From Sporosarcina sp. FSL W7-1349 (lineage in GTDB: Bacteria; Bacillota; Bacilli; Bacillales_A; Planococcaceae): a stretch of 64,000 bases of DNA. Position 1 is the stretch's first letter. Each line of letters opens with the position of its first letter. Shown here in pieces: positions 1 to 7,654 of the stretch. Position numbers and translations under genes: made by a program. The stretch lies in the NCBI RefSeq assembly GCF_038003045.1, contig NZ_JBBOOK010000001.1, positions 2,418,001 through 2,482,000 of the forward strand, written 5' to 3'. The notes under the pieces were generated by a model. The model was not told where the DNA came from and did no database searches. It saw nothing but the letters and a program-made list of their open reading frames with translations.

Positions 1-154
1 ATAAATACAAGGTTTGGAATCCTTGCCTTTTCGCCAATAAGGCAGCCATCGCATCATGGGAGCCTGGAATTTGAAGGATCCCTTCTTCACTTTCCAATAA
101 GCGGCGCAGCCGTTGGATCGGATTCTCCATTTGCTCCCGAACGAGCCAGCTCAT
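1..154 (-). CDS. prpB: Isocitrate lyase/PEP mutase family protein (methylisocitrate lyase-like), 5' part
   Basis: Only the first 51 codons lie in the window; the gene runs off the left edge. The visible N-terminus (start MSWLVREQ, then PGSHDAMAALL and GFQTLY) matches the start of the PEP mutase/isocitrate lyase superfamily, where the PG.hDA..A segment opens the barrel. Family members cleave methylisocitrate to succinate and pyruvate, or related 2-alkylmalates. Its ATG overlaps the TGA of the upstream prpD-like gene by 4 nt (ATGA), so translation is coupled. The neighbours favour a PrpB-type lyase, but 2,3-dimethylmalate lyase or another family member is possible. Confidence 0.7.
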   Translation of the reverse strand, partial: MSWLVREQMENPIQRLRRLLESEEGILQIPGSHDAMAALLAKRQGFQTLYL

Positions 155-1548
155 ATTGTCACCCCGCTCTTCGTCTCCAACGATTTCACCAGTTCGGAAT
201 ACACCTGAAGGTCCTCTAACTCATTCAGTATTTTTAACGCAGCTTGCTGTTGCTCTTTTGAAATGAATTTCTTCGTCAACCGGATGAATTTTTCTTCAAC
301 CTGTGCATCTGTAAAAGGATTGCCGCTATGGCCAGCAGGATGGACCACACTTTCCTGCAGTTGGCCTCCGTCTTTTAATGATACCGTGATTCTCGTTGGA
401 TTGCCGTCTGGATATCCAGCATTCATTTCATCCGTCACCTGAATCGTCATGAGCTTCTGGATGCGCTCCAAAGTCCGCTGATCGGCAAGCCGTTCCGCCG
501 AGAAAGTATCAATGTCGATATGGCCGTCTTCCAATGCAGCCATGACGATGTAAGGCAAAGAGTGATCCGCAGTCTCTCTCGTCTCTGGTGCCCACTTCTC
601 CTTATCTTTAGCCAAAATGTCATACGCCATCTGGAACGTATCAATATGGATGGACTCGATTTCGTCCACCGAACCTATTCTTTTGTGTAAAGAGAGCGCC
701 GCTTCAATCGAACTTTGCGTCATATACTCGACTGCCCAGTTTTTCACATATGTTTTTAAAATGTGAGTAGGATTCGTGACGCCCTTGAACTTTTGGGCAA
801 TTGAGTCAGCATCGAGCATTCGATTAAGCATTTGATAATTCATGCCCATCGTTCCTTCGAATGGTTCAAAAGGCCCTTTCATCCCAACTTCAGCGAGACG
901 TAGGGCAAACACGGCATTGCGCGCTGCATTGGCAGCCGCAGCCGCCTTCCACATGGAAATTTCACCATTTCTCGTCTGTCGCATTGCTCCATGGGGAACA
1001 ACCGCCAGTGCAAAAGCCTGTTCCGTCTGCTCTTTAGTAAATCCAAGCAAGTTAGCGCCTCCCGCGACAGTAGCGACGGTAATATAATTGACATGGTCCC
1101 AGCCATTGGACTTCAAGCTTGCTTCATCACAGAAATTGACGCCGACTTCGTAGGCAACTGCAATTGCAGCAATCAATTTCTTGCCAGGCAATCCCCTTTC
1201 CTCGGCTAATGCGACTAAAGGAGCAATGACATCACTCGGATGCAGCGGTTCCACAGATAAATACGTATCATTATAATCCAGATAGCGGATGGCGGTGCCA
1301 TTGGCAAATGTGGCGTATTCGACAGGGGCTTTTTTATCCGTACCAATGACGGAGGCCCCGGTTTCACTTGCTGACAGCTCGGCAAGCTTCCGGGCGTAAG
1401 TCGAAGCATCGAACTCAAAACCGGCCAGCAGACAGGCAAATGTGTCAATCACCCTTCTCTTCACTTCATTCACAACGGATTCCGATAAATTTTCATATGT
1501 TACATTTCCAACAAACTCAGCCAATGATGCAGTAATACGATCTGACAT
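151..1548 (-). CDS. prpD: MmgE/PrpD family protein (2-methylcitrate dehydratase-like)
   Basis: 465 residues, the normal length for MmgE/PrpD. Family members dehydrate 2-methylcitrate or related tricarboxylates without an iron-sulfur cluster. Visible family features are the all-helical N-terminal half with DTFACLLAG near residue 36, NGTAIRYLDYND near residue 83, and the C-terminal ETADHSLPY segment followed by a small alpha/beta domain. The start is supported by GGAGGA 7 nt upstream. It lies 18 nt after prpF and overlaps the lyase gene, so the three form one operon. No methylcitrate synthase (prpC) is visible inside the window, so the substrate is not certain. Confidence 0.8.
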   Translation of the reverse strand: MSDRITASLAEFVGNVTYENLSESVVNEVKRRVIDTFACLLAGFEFDASTYARKLAELSASETGASVIGTDKKAPVEYATFANGTAIRYLDYNDTYLSVEPLHPSDVIAPLVALAEERGLPGKKLIAAIAVAYEVGVNFCDEASLKSNGWDHVNYITVATVAGGANLLGFTKEQTEQAFALAVVPHGAMRQTRNGEISMWKAAAAANAARNAVFALRLAEVGMKGPFEPFEGTMGMNYQMLNRMLDADSIAQKFKGVTNPTHILKTYVKNWAVEYMTQSSIEAALSLHKRIGSVDEIESIHIDTFQMAYDILAKDKEKWAPETRETADHSLPYIVMAALEDGHIDIDTFSAERLADQRTLERIQKLMTIQVTDEMNAGYPDGNPTRITVSLKDGGQLQESVVHPAGHSGNPFTDAQVEEKFIRLTKKFISKEQQQAALKILNELEDLQVYSELVKSLETKSGVTI

Positions 1549-1566
1549 ACAAATTCCTCCTCTTTT

Positions 1567-2703
1567 TCATTCTGTTATATATAAAACGCCTTTCATGATC
1601 CGCCTTGCGGTGCGATCCAATCCGACATATTCCACGTCCTGTCCATCAGTGGATAGGCGCACCCGCACTTCTGCGATGCCATCTGGATGGCCGATCCGGA
1701 CGACATGTTCGCCGGGTGAGACGTGAAAACCTGAACAGGCATTGGCGACAGTGCCGGGGAGCAACACCGCGGCCGCGAGATTATATAGCCCGCTGCCTGC
1801 AAATGTCCGGTGGAAACGTCCCATCGATACCATTTTTGCGGTAATATCGACTTCTTCCTTGTGAATGACCATTCCGGATAAAGTCTTATAGTCCATCGGC
1901 GGTGAGACAATTGCCACCTTCGGAATGGCAGGCGCCTGCACAGCTTCCTCCTGATTGTTGGTCAATCCGGAGCGGATGGATGTCTCTTGCCGTATCCTCT
2001 CCAGACGTGCTAGGAGCTTGCCATTGGCGGATAGGTCCGTAAACACCTCTTCGGATGACAGGTTGAGTGATTCAGCAGCCGCGTAAGCAAATGGATTGAC
2101 GACATCCACGACCGAAACCTCTATGATCTCGTCATCGACCAACAGCTTCGTGACCGGTCCGAGCGGCAAAGTGCGGCCCAGCTTGCCTCCACCTGGCTGC
2201 AAAATGTCGACAATGTACTTGGCACCCGGCTTGCGCAAGCCCGATAGTTGGTACGCGCCTTGCACCTTGGCCATTCCACGAGAAAGCGGAACTTGTAGCC
2301 TGATGATTTTCCCGATATTCGTGTTGTATGCGAAAACGGTGCAAGAACCGGCTTCTTCCCGGACATCGATCAATCCCTCATCCACCGCGTACGCCCCGAC
2401 AGCAGCCATTAAGTTGCCGCACGTCCCTTTGTCGTCCACAACCTCTTCCCCGATGCCGATTTGATAAAAAGTGTAATCGATCTGTGCCCCTTGCACGGAA
2501 GCCGGCCCAATGACCACCACTTTACTTGAATGAGACGTCCCGCTCCCGAGACCGTTGATCTGGGACGGATTATAGCAGTCGACCCCTTCCATGAATATCT
2601 TGTCTCGCTGTTCAGGATCGGCAGGCAAGTCCTTTTCATTGAAAAACAATCCCCTGCTTGTCCCCCCCCTGTATACGACGCAAGGTACGGAAAACTGACT
2701 CAT
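1567..2703 (-). CDS. prpF: PrpF family isomerase (aconitate / methylitaconate isomerase type)
   Basis: 378 residues from the start MSQFSVPC, chosen because GGGAGGGG lies 7-8 nt upstream; an in-frame ATG 13 codons earlier has no good site. PrpF proteins have a diaminopimelate-epimerase-like double fold and isomerise unsaturated tricarboxylates such as trans-aconitate or 2-methyl-trans-aconitate. Seen here are the N-terminal YRGGTSRG motif, a GTCGN motif near residue 124 that would carry a catalytic Cys, and MGRFHRTFAGSG near the C-terminus. First gene of the prpF-prpD-prpB operon. PrpF usually partners AcnD, which is absent here, so methylitaconate isomerase (Mii) or another isomerase is an alternative. 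Confidence 0.8.
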   Translation of the reverse strand: MSQFSVPCVVYRGGTSRGLFFNEKDLPADPEQRDKIFMEGVDCYNPSQINGLGSGTSHSSKVVVIGPASVQGAQIDYTFYQIGIGEEVVDDKGTCGNLMAAVGAYAVDEGLIDVREEAGSCTVFAYNTNIGKIIRLQVPLSRGMAKVQGAYQLSGLRKPGAKYIVDILQPGGGKLGRTLPLGPVTKLLVDDEIIEVSVVDVVNPFAYAAAESLNLSSEEVFTDLSANGKLLARLERIRQETSIRSGLTNNQEEAVQAPAIPKVAIVSPPMDYKTLSGMVIHKEEVDITAKMVSMGRFHRTFAGSGLYNLAAAVLLPGTVANACSGFHVSPGEHVVRIGHPDGIAEVRVRLSTDGQDVEYVGLDRTARRIMKGVLYITE

Positions 2704-2731
2704 TTTTAATTCCCCTCCCTCTTCCTGTATA

Positions 2732-2743
2732 ATTGTATACAAT
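2732..2743. promoter_or_regulatory. 12-bp perfect palindrome, probable GntR-type operator of the prpF operon
   Basis: ATTGTATACAAT is its own reverse complement and sits 29 nt upstream of the prpF start, overlapping a plausible -10 (TATACA). The TTGTATACAA core is the usual shape of FadR/GntR-family operators. No GntR gene is seen in the window, so the regulator is inferred. Confidence 0.5.
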
Positions 2744-2780
2744 TAAACAATTTATTTCAAATATTTTTTTAAGATGGTGG

Positions 2781-3131
2781 ATTTTGAACTATTGCAGGTT
2801 TGTTTTGAATTGGGACAATTGGGTTTCAAGGTTATGGGGATTCGTTTTGATTTGAGTGGGTTTTGCTTTTGAAGTCAAAGGGAAACGTTTTGGACTGGCA
2901 AATTTTTTGAACTAATGTAGACTTCTCCAAGTTCACCAAGAACATTTCGAGCTTTTAGAGGTACGTTTGAAGGTGGATGAATTTTGTATCGAAGTTCAAA
3001 ATATATGTTTAAACTGTAGATTTATTCCAGATTCTACTGGATTCATTTCGAAGTTTAGCAGGAAAGTTTCAATGTTTCGAGGATTCGTTTCAAAGTAGTG
3101 ATACTTTATTTCAAAGTATAGGAAAAATGTT
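2781..3131. repeat. Degenerate tandem repeat of about 21 bp, non-coding
   Basis: The 555 bases between prpF and yhgE hold no convincing gene. About 350 bp of it falls into roughly 16 units of 19-23 bp with the loose pattern TTCRTTTCRAAGTNTRGNRGA; the clearest units lie at about 3040-3131. Because 21 is a multiple of 3, a spurious minus-strand reading frame shows seven-residue periodicity (FEIKYHY, FETNPRN, IETFLLN, FEMNPVE) but has no ribosome binding site of its own. The composition is richer in G/T on the plus strand than the flanks. A second array with a different unit lies near 27.5 kb. Confidence 0.6.
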
Positions 3132-3215
3132 TTGCATAACCGAAGCGACTCAAGGGGATAGCATCTGGATCTGGACGGGAACGCAAGGTTTAGAAGATTA
3201 TCCATGATTTCATAA

Positions 3216-3253
3216 TTAAAAATCCCCTTGCCACATCCAATCATGGCAAGGGG
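3216..3253 (-). terminator. Rho-independent terminator of yhgE
   Basis: Stem CCCCTTGCCA (3224-3233) pairs with TGGCAAGGGG (3244-3253), with a 10-nt loop. On the minus strand it is followed by ATTTTTAATT, just after the yhgE stop. Confidence 0.85.
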
Positions 3254-3258
3254 TACCC

Positions 3259-5460
3259 TCAAGCTTCAGCCGTTTCTCTTGAATAGCGTCTCGTAAACAT
3301 CAAGGCGAAGTAGCCGAATGTGATGGCGAGACATGCTCCTGTGAAGGCGAGCAGAATGCCGTTGTTCGCCCAAAGGAATCCGATGTCACCTGTCGAGATG
3401 GCGCCTTTAAATGCTTGGACGGAGTAGGTCATCGGCAACAATGTGTTGAAGAACTGCAACGGTTCCGGAATCAATTCCAGCGGGAATGTGCCCGCGCTTG
3501 TGGTCAGTTGCAAGATCAACACGAGGATAGCCATGAATCGACCCGCGTCGCTGAAGAGGGAGACGAACATCTGGACGATCGCGATGAATGTATAGCTTGT
3601 GATAATCGCCGTCAAGATGAAGAGCGACGTGTTCTCGGTTTCCATGCCGAGCCCGAACTTGACGACCATCACGGCGATCAATGCTTGAATCAAACCAACT
3701 GCCGCGAGGACAGATACTTTGCTGGCGAACCAGCGGAACGGTCCGGTCGGCTTGATGGCTGGTTCGACGAGCGGGAAGACGATGGATAACAGCAACGCGC
3801 CGACGAATAATCCAAGGGATAGGAAATACGGAGCGAAGCCGGTACCGTAGTTCGGCACGTGGTTGATGCCTTCTTTGTCAACAGAGACCGGGGCGGCAGC
3901 CATTTCGAATGTTTTTTCTGACGGCTGTACTCCGCTTGCGGTTTCGTTCGCTTCGGCCAATTTTTCTTGAAGCGTTGATGTGCCCTCTTTCAATTCCCCA
4001 AGACCGTTCACTAATTTACCGGAGCCTTCCGCCAATTCTTGTGATTTGGAGGCGAGCGTGCCGGTTCCGGCCGTCAATGTGCCGGTCCCTTCTGTTAATT
4101 TCGCCAGCCCTGTGGACAAATCGGAAGAACCTTTCTGGGCTGCTGTGGCGCCGTCTGCCAATTTGGCCAATCCGGTCGCAAGTGCTCCGTTTCCACCGGC
4201 CAATGAATCGGCGCCGTTTACCAAGGCGGTCGAGGAACTGTTCAATTCATTCAAACCGGCCAATGCTTGGCTGCGTGCCGTGGCAAGTTGGTTGGCGGAG
4301 CCATTCAATTGGGCCGCGCCATCCGCCAAAGCCGAAGTTCCGGCAGATAGCTCCTGCATGCCTCCCGCCACTTGGGTGCTTCCTTGCTTTAATTCCTCAA
4401 GTGCGGCCTTCACCCCGGCTTGTTGCTCTTCGGGTAATGAGGCGAGGATCGGGGCCAATTGTTCGGAAAGTGATTTGACTCCGGAGTTCACTTGTTGGGC
4501 CCCGCCAGCTAAATCGGTAGCCGCCCCGCTGACGGATGCTGTTTTTTCATGTAAGTTGCCGATGGCTGCGTTGAATTCCTTTTCTTTTTGAGCAATTTGT
4601 CCGTAGCTGTCGGCAAGCTTGCCGACGCCCTCTGTGTATTGGGCGATACCGGATTGTAATTCGCTTGCTCCTGCCGATGCTTGTTCTGCTCCCGTCCGGA
4701 GTTCGGCGGCTCCCGTTGCGAGTGTCCCGATGCCTTCATTCAAATCTTTTGCACCGGTTGCCGCTTCGCGGGTTCCTTTCGCTAACTGATCGGACCCGTC
4801 GGCCAAGGTGACCGTGCTCGAAGCCAACTGTTCGAGATAGCCTTTCAAATCCGTGGCGCCTTTGGATAACTCGGCAGCCCCTTCATCAAGCTGGCCAGCT
4901 CCCTCGGCCGCTTCTCCAAAACCTTCCCCCATCTCAGAAATGGAGGCGAACAGTTTTTCCGAATAGGTGGAAGCCACTTTTTCATTCACTTCCGCGCGAA
5001 TTCGGTCCATCGCAGTTTCCCCGATTTGGGCGGACAGGAAGTTGAATCCTTCATTCGGTTTATAGACGATCGTCAATTTTTCCGGATTTTCATTCAACAA
5101 CGTTGTGGCGTGATCTGAAAAATTTTCAGGGATTTCAATGACAACGTAATAGTCCTGGTTTTTCAACCCCTGCTCCGCTTCCGCCTGCGAAACCTCTTGA
5201 AAATCAAACTGCTTGCTCTCGATCAGCTTATCCGTTAATTCCCGGCCGAGCGCCAACTGTTCTCCCTCCAGCTCGGCTCCCTCGTCGTTATCGACAATCG
5301 CTACGGGCAAGGAGGACATATTCGCATACGGATCCCAAAAAGCCCAAAGGAACATCCCTGCATACAACACAGGAATGAACAAAATAGCCACCATCGGGAC
5401 AATCATTTTCCGCGTGCGCAGCAACTGCTTCCATTCCGCCCACGTCATTGTCTTTTTCAT
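3259..5460 (-). CDS. yhgE: YhgE/Pip domain membrane protein (ABC-2 type permease-like)
   Basis: 733 residues from ATG 5460, which has GGAGG 11 nt upstream. Architecture: an N-terminal transmembrane segment (about residues 20-42), an extracellular YhgE/Pip N-domain (VAIVDNDEGA...), a long middle region (about 190-540) of coiled, repeated L..GA..L..G heptads, then about five C-terminal membrane helices as in ABC-2 permeases. Relatives include B. subtilis YhgE, phage infection protein Pip and EsaA of type VII secretion. No ATPase or ESX genes are nearby. The exact role is unknown; a cell-envelope or export function is likely. A TetR gene lies immediately upstream, as with yhgD-yhgE of B. subtilis, and both genes carry the same operator-like site. 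Confidence 0.85.
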   Translation of the reverse strand: MKKTMTWAEWKQLLRTRKMIVPMVAILFIPVLYAGMFLWAFWDPYANMSSLPVAIVDNDEGAELEGEQLALGRELTDKLIESKQFDFQEVSQAEAEQGLKNQDYYVVIEIPENFSDHATTLLNENPEKLTIVYKPNEGFNFLSAQIGETAMDRIRAEVNEKVASTYSEKLFASISEMGEGFGEAAEGAGQLDEGAAELSKGATDLKGYLEQLASSTVTLADGSDQLAKGTREAATGAKDLNEGIGTLATGAAELRTGAEQASAGASELQSGIAQYTEGVGKLADSYGQIAQKEKEFNAAIGNLHEKTASVSGAATDLAGGAQQVNSGVKSLSEQLAPILASLPEEQQAGVKAALEELKQGSTQVAGGMQELSAGTSALADGAAQLNGSANQLATARSQALAGLNELNSSSTALVNGADSLAGGNGALATGLAKLADGATAAQKGSSDLSTGLAKLTEGTGTLTAGTGTLASKSQELAEGSGKLVNGLGELKEGTSTLQEKLAEANETASGVQPSEKTFEMAAAPVSVDKEGINHVPNYGTGFAPYFLSLGLFVGALLLSIVFPLVEPAIKPTGPFRWFASKVSVLAAVGLIQALIAVMVVKFGLGMETENTSLFILTAIITSYTFIAIVQMFVSLFSDAGRFMAILVLILQLTTSAGTFPLELIPEPLQFFNTLLPMTYSVQAFKGAISTGDIGFLWANNGILLAFTGACLAITFGYFALMFTRRYSRETAEA

Positions 5461-5483
5461 GTCTTTCTTTCCTCCTAAACCAA

Positions 5484-5507
5484 TTGACCATTTCAGTCTT
5501 TCGGTCA
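5484..5507. promoter_or_regulatory. TetR operator candidate upstream of yhgE
   Basis: TTGACC-N12-CGGTCA, with TGACC/GGTCA inverted arms, ending 24 nt before the yhgE start codon. The same arrangement and spacing occurs at 6117-6140 before the TetR gene, which argues that one repressor binds both. Confidence 0.65.
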
Positions 5508-5518
5508 TTTTTAAATAA

Positions 5519-5544
5519 AAAAAGGAGTCTCATACTAAGAGACT
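5519..5544 (-). terminator. Terminator overlapping the yhgD stop codon
   Basis: Inverted arms AGTCTC (5526-5531) and GAGACT (5539-5544), followed on the minus strand by CCTTTTTTT. The stop codon lies within the hairpin. Confidence 0.65.
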
Positions 5545-6099
5545 TTTAAAAAGGGTCCCGCTTAGCAAATCAATAATGCGCTGCTCAGACAACTCTTCCT
5601 CATGCGTCTGTTCCCAATCGACAATCAGGGCCAAATACGCTTTGAATAAAAGATACGCGACCAGCTCCGTATCGCATGGCTTCAATTCGCCTTTCGCAAT
5701 GGCACGCTCCATTTTTTCCTGGATATAGGCGACAATCTCATTCTCGATCGTCTCAAGTACTTCTTTGACAGCAGGAGTGCGCAATTCCTTTTCCTCATTC
5801 ACCAATTTTGCATATAAATGATGCGTCTTGCGGAATTTGAGCATCTGCATCAACCGGGCATGAGCATTTTCTTCGAATGAAGCTCCCTCGACCGAAACCG
5901 CGTCAGCTTCCATCCGCATCTCGTTGATCATTTTCATGACAATGGCATTGAAGAGTTCCTCTTTATTTGCAAAGAATGTGTAGATGGTCCCTTTTCCAAC
6001 GTTCGCTATTTTGGCGACCTGATCCATTGTTGTCGCTTTGTATCCAAACAGCGAAAATGACTTGGCCGCGGCATCCAATATTTCCTGTCTCCGATCCAC
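5530..6099 (-). CDS. yhgD: TetR/AcrR family transcriptional regulator
   Basis: 189 residues from a GTG start (VDRRQEIL), chosen because AAAGGTGGG lies 6-7 nt upstream; the frame stays open further upstream but without a start signal. The N-terminal TetR_N helix-turn-helix is clear (AAKSFSLFGYKATTMDQVAKIANVGKGTIYTFF, about residues 9-41). The C-terminal ligand-binding half is all helical. By position and size it corresponds to B. subtilis YhgD, which is found beside yhgE. It probably represses itself and yhgE through the two matching TTGACC-N12-CGGTCA sites; the ligand is unknown. Confidence 0.85.
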   Translation of the reverse strand: MDRRQEILDAAAKSFSLFGYKATTMDQVAKIANVGKGTIYTFFANKEELFNAIVMKMINEMRMEADAVSVEGASFEENAHARLMQMLKFRKTHHLYAKLVNEEKELRTPAVKEVLETIENEIVAYIQEKMERAIAKGELKPCDTELVAYLLFKAYLALIVDWEQTHEEELSEQRIIDLLSGTLFKSLLV

Positions 6100-6116
6100 T
6101 TCTTCACCCACCTTTA

Positions 6117-6140
6117 TTGACCAAAACACAATAACGGTCA
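6117..6140. promoter_or_regulatory. TetR operator candidate upstream of yhgD
   Basis: TTGACC-N12-CGGTCA, 17 nt upstream of the GTG start of the TetR gene, identical in arms and spacing to the site at 5484-5507. This suggests autoregulation. Confidence 0.65.
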
Positions 6141-6188
6141 TCCAGTCATTATAATACACCGCTCCTTTGTAGATTGCAAGTGCGATAT

Positions 6189-6219
6189 AAAAAAAGAAAA
6201 GGACCAAAGTACAGTCCTT
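6189..6219 (-). terminator. Terminator of the aminotransferase gene
   Basis: AAGGAC (6199-6204) pairs with GTCCTT (6214-6219); on the minus strand the hairpin is followed by TTCTTTTTTT. It begins 7 nt after the stop codon. Confidence 0.75.
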
Positions 6220-6226
6220 CCCCTTT

Positions 6227-7393
6227 TCATGAATAAGTTAGTTCTTTCAACTGCTTAATCGCCTGTTCCAACAATTCCGGCTTCTGAACGAGTGCTATCC
6301 GGACATATCCTGCTCCCGCGGAACCGAAGATGCTTCCGGGTACCATAACAACGCCGGCCTCTTCGATCGCCTTGAAGACAAAGTCGATATCATTCATGTC
6401 CGACGGGTATTTTGCCCAGACGAACATGCCGCCTTGTGACGGGGTTGCCGTCCAGCCGAGCTCATCCAATCCTTTCATTAATACGCGATGCCGCTCGGAA
6501 AATTCTTGGCGCAGCCGGTCCGTGATTTCCTCCGCATGATCCAACGCCACCGCGGCAGCCTCTTGGATCGGTGCAAAAATCCCGTAGTCCAGATTCGACT
6601 TTAACCGTTTCACAATCGCCAGCATTTCTGCATTTCCTACTATATAAGCGATGCGGGCACCGGCCAAGCTGAAGCTTTTCGATAAGGAATTGATTTCCAT
6701 CCCGACGTCCATCGCTCCCGGCGTGGATAGGAAGCTGATCGGGGCGTCGCCTGTGAAATAATATTCCGAATAGGCGGCGTCATGCAGGACAATGACGTTG
6801 TACTTCCTAGCGAATGCCACTACTTTCTCGAAAAAGGCGGCGTCCGGCATTGCCGGAACCGGATTGCCCGGCAAATTCAATAGGAGCAGCTTCGCTTTTT
6901 CCGCAATATCGGCCGGAATGGCATCCAAGTCGGGGAGAAAGTCGTTTTCCGCACGGAGCGGCATATCATAAGGAACCGCCCCGGCAAGTTTAATGCCCGC
7001 CTCGTACGCCACGTAAGCTGGATTCGTATTTAGGACGATATCCCCTTCATTGCAAAAAGCGAACGGCAGATGGACAAGTCCCTCCTGGGAACCCATCGTC
7101 TGCAGGACTTCCGTTTCTGGGTCGATCCTTACATTGGTACGTCTTTTATAGTAATTGGCAACCGCCTCGTTAAAACGCTTGATTCCCCCCAGTGTATATC
7201 CGTAGGAGCTCGCCAGTGCGCTTTGTTCCGATAGCGCCTGCCGAACTTTGGCGTCAGGCGGCAAATCCGGGCTGCCCAAGCTTAAATCGACGACTGCATG
7301 CCCGGCTGCCTTTCTCTTCTCCGCGGCTGCTTTTAAATCTCCAAAAATTGCGGGGGCGAAAATCGACATTTTACTAGACGGTTGAATATTCAA
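6227..7393 (-). CDS. PLP-dependent class I/II aminotransferase
   Basis: 388 residues from a TTG start, chosen because AAGGAG lies 9 nt upstream; the longer frame has no site. Fold-type I aminotransferase features: LSLGSPDLPPD near residue 40, YGYTLGG, a NLPGNPVPA substrate loop near 175, HDAAYSEYYF near 205 and the Schiff-base Lys in NSLSKSFSLAG near 240, followed by GARIAYIVGN. It resembles the LL-diaminopimelate/alanine (AlaC, DapL-like) group, but the substrate cannot be read from sequence. It stands alone between two terminators. The downstream TetR-yhgE pair is separately terminated, so no functional link is implied. Confidence 0.8.
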   Translation of the reverse strand: MNIQPSSKMSIFAPAIFGDLKAAAEKRKAAGHAVVDLSLGSPDLPPDAKVRQALSEQSALASSYGYTLGGIKRFNEAVANYYKRRTNVRIDPETEVLQTMGSQEGLVHLPFAFCNEGDIVLNTNPAYVAYEAGIKLAGAVPYDMPLRAENDFLPDLDAIPADIAEKAKLLLLNLPGNPVPAMPDAAFFEKVVAFARKYNVIVLHDAAYSEYYFTGDAPISFLSTPGAMDVGMEINSLSKSFSLAGARIAYIVGNAEMLAIVKRLKSNLDYGIFAPIQEAAAVALDHAEEITDRLRQEFSERHRVLMKGLDELGWTATPSQGGMFVWAKYPSDMNDIDFVFKAIEEAGVVMVPGSIFGSAGAGYVRIALVQKPELLEQAIKQLKELTYS

Positions 7394-7572
7394 GAGAAAG
7401 CACTCCTTATGTGAAAGATGAATGTAGAGTTTCAGTTTATCATAAGTCGAAATGTCAGAGTAGAAGACAAACAAACTTTTCTGTCAATCACTCGTTTTCA
7501 CTTTCTCTTTTATTTTATTTCAATAAAACTTACGGTTGCCTTTAAAAAATTTTAATTTTTATCAAAAATAGT

Positions 7573-7601
7573 TTGACTTTATTTAAAACAGGCCCTATAT
7601 T
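7573..7601 (+). promoter_or_regulatory. SigA-type promoter of the ureohydrolase gene
   Basis: TTGACT (7573-7578), 17-nt spacer, TATATT (7596-7601), 53 nt before the ATG. The surrounding 7394-7654 stretch is very AT-rich and holds no other gene. Confidence 0.75.
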
Positions 7602-7654
7602 TGATTTAAAGCTTCAAATTTTTTAAATATAAGCTCGAAAGGAAATGACGAATC

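Noticed and set aside
2996..3262. Minus-strand open frame of 88 codons between prpF and yhgE
   Set aside because: It consists of the 21-bp repeat array read in frame plus the yhgE terminator; no ribosome binding site, and the start lies at the yhgE stop.
3909..4591. Plus-strand open frames of about 190-200 codons inside yhgE
   Set aside because: Antisense shadows of the heptad-repeat region; codon pattern follows the minus-strand gene and no start signals are present.
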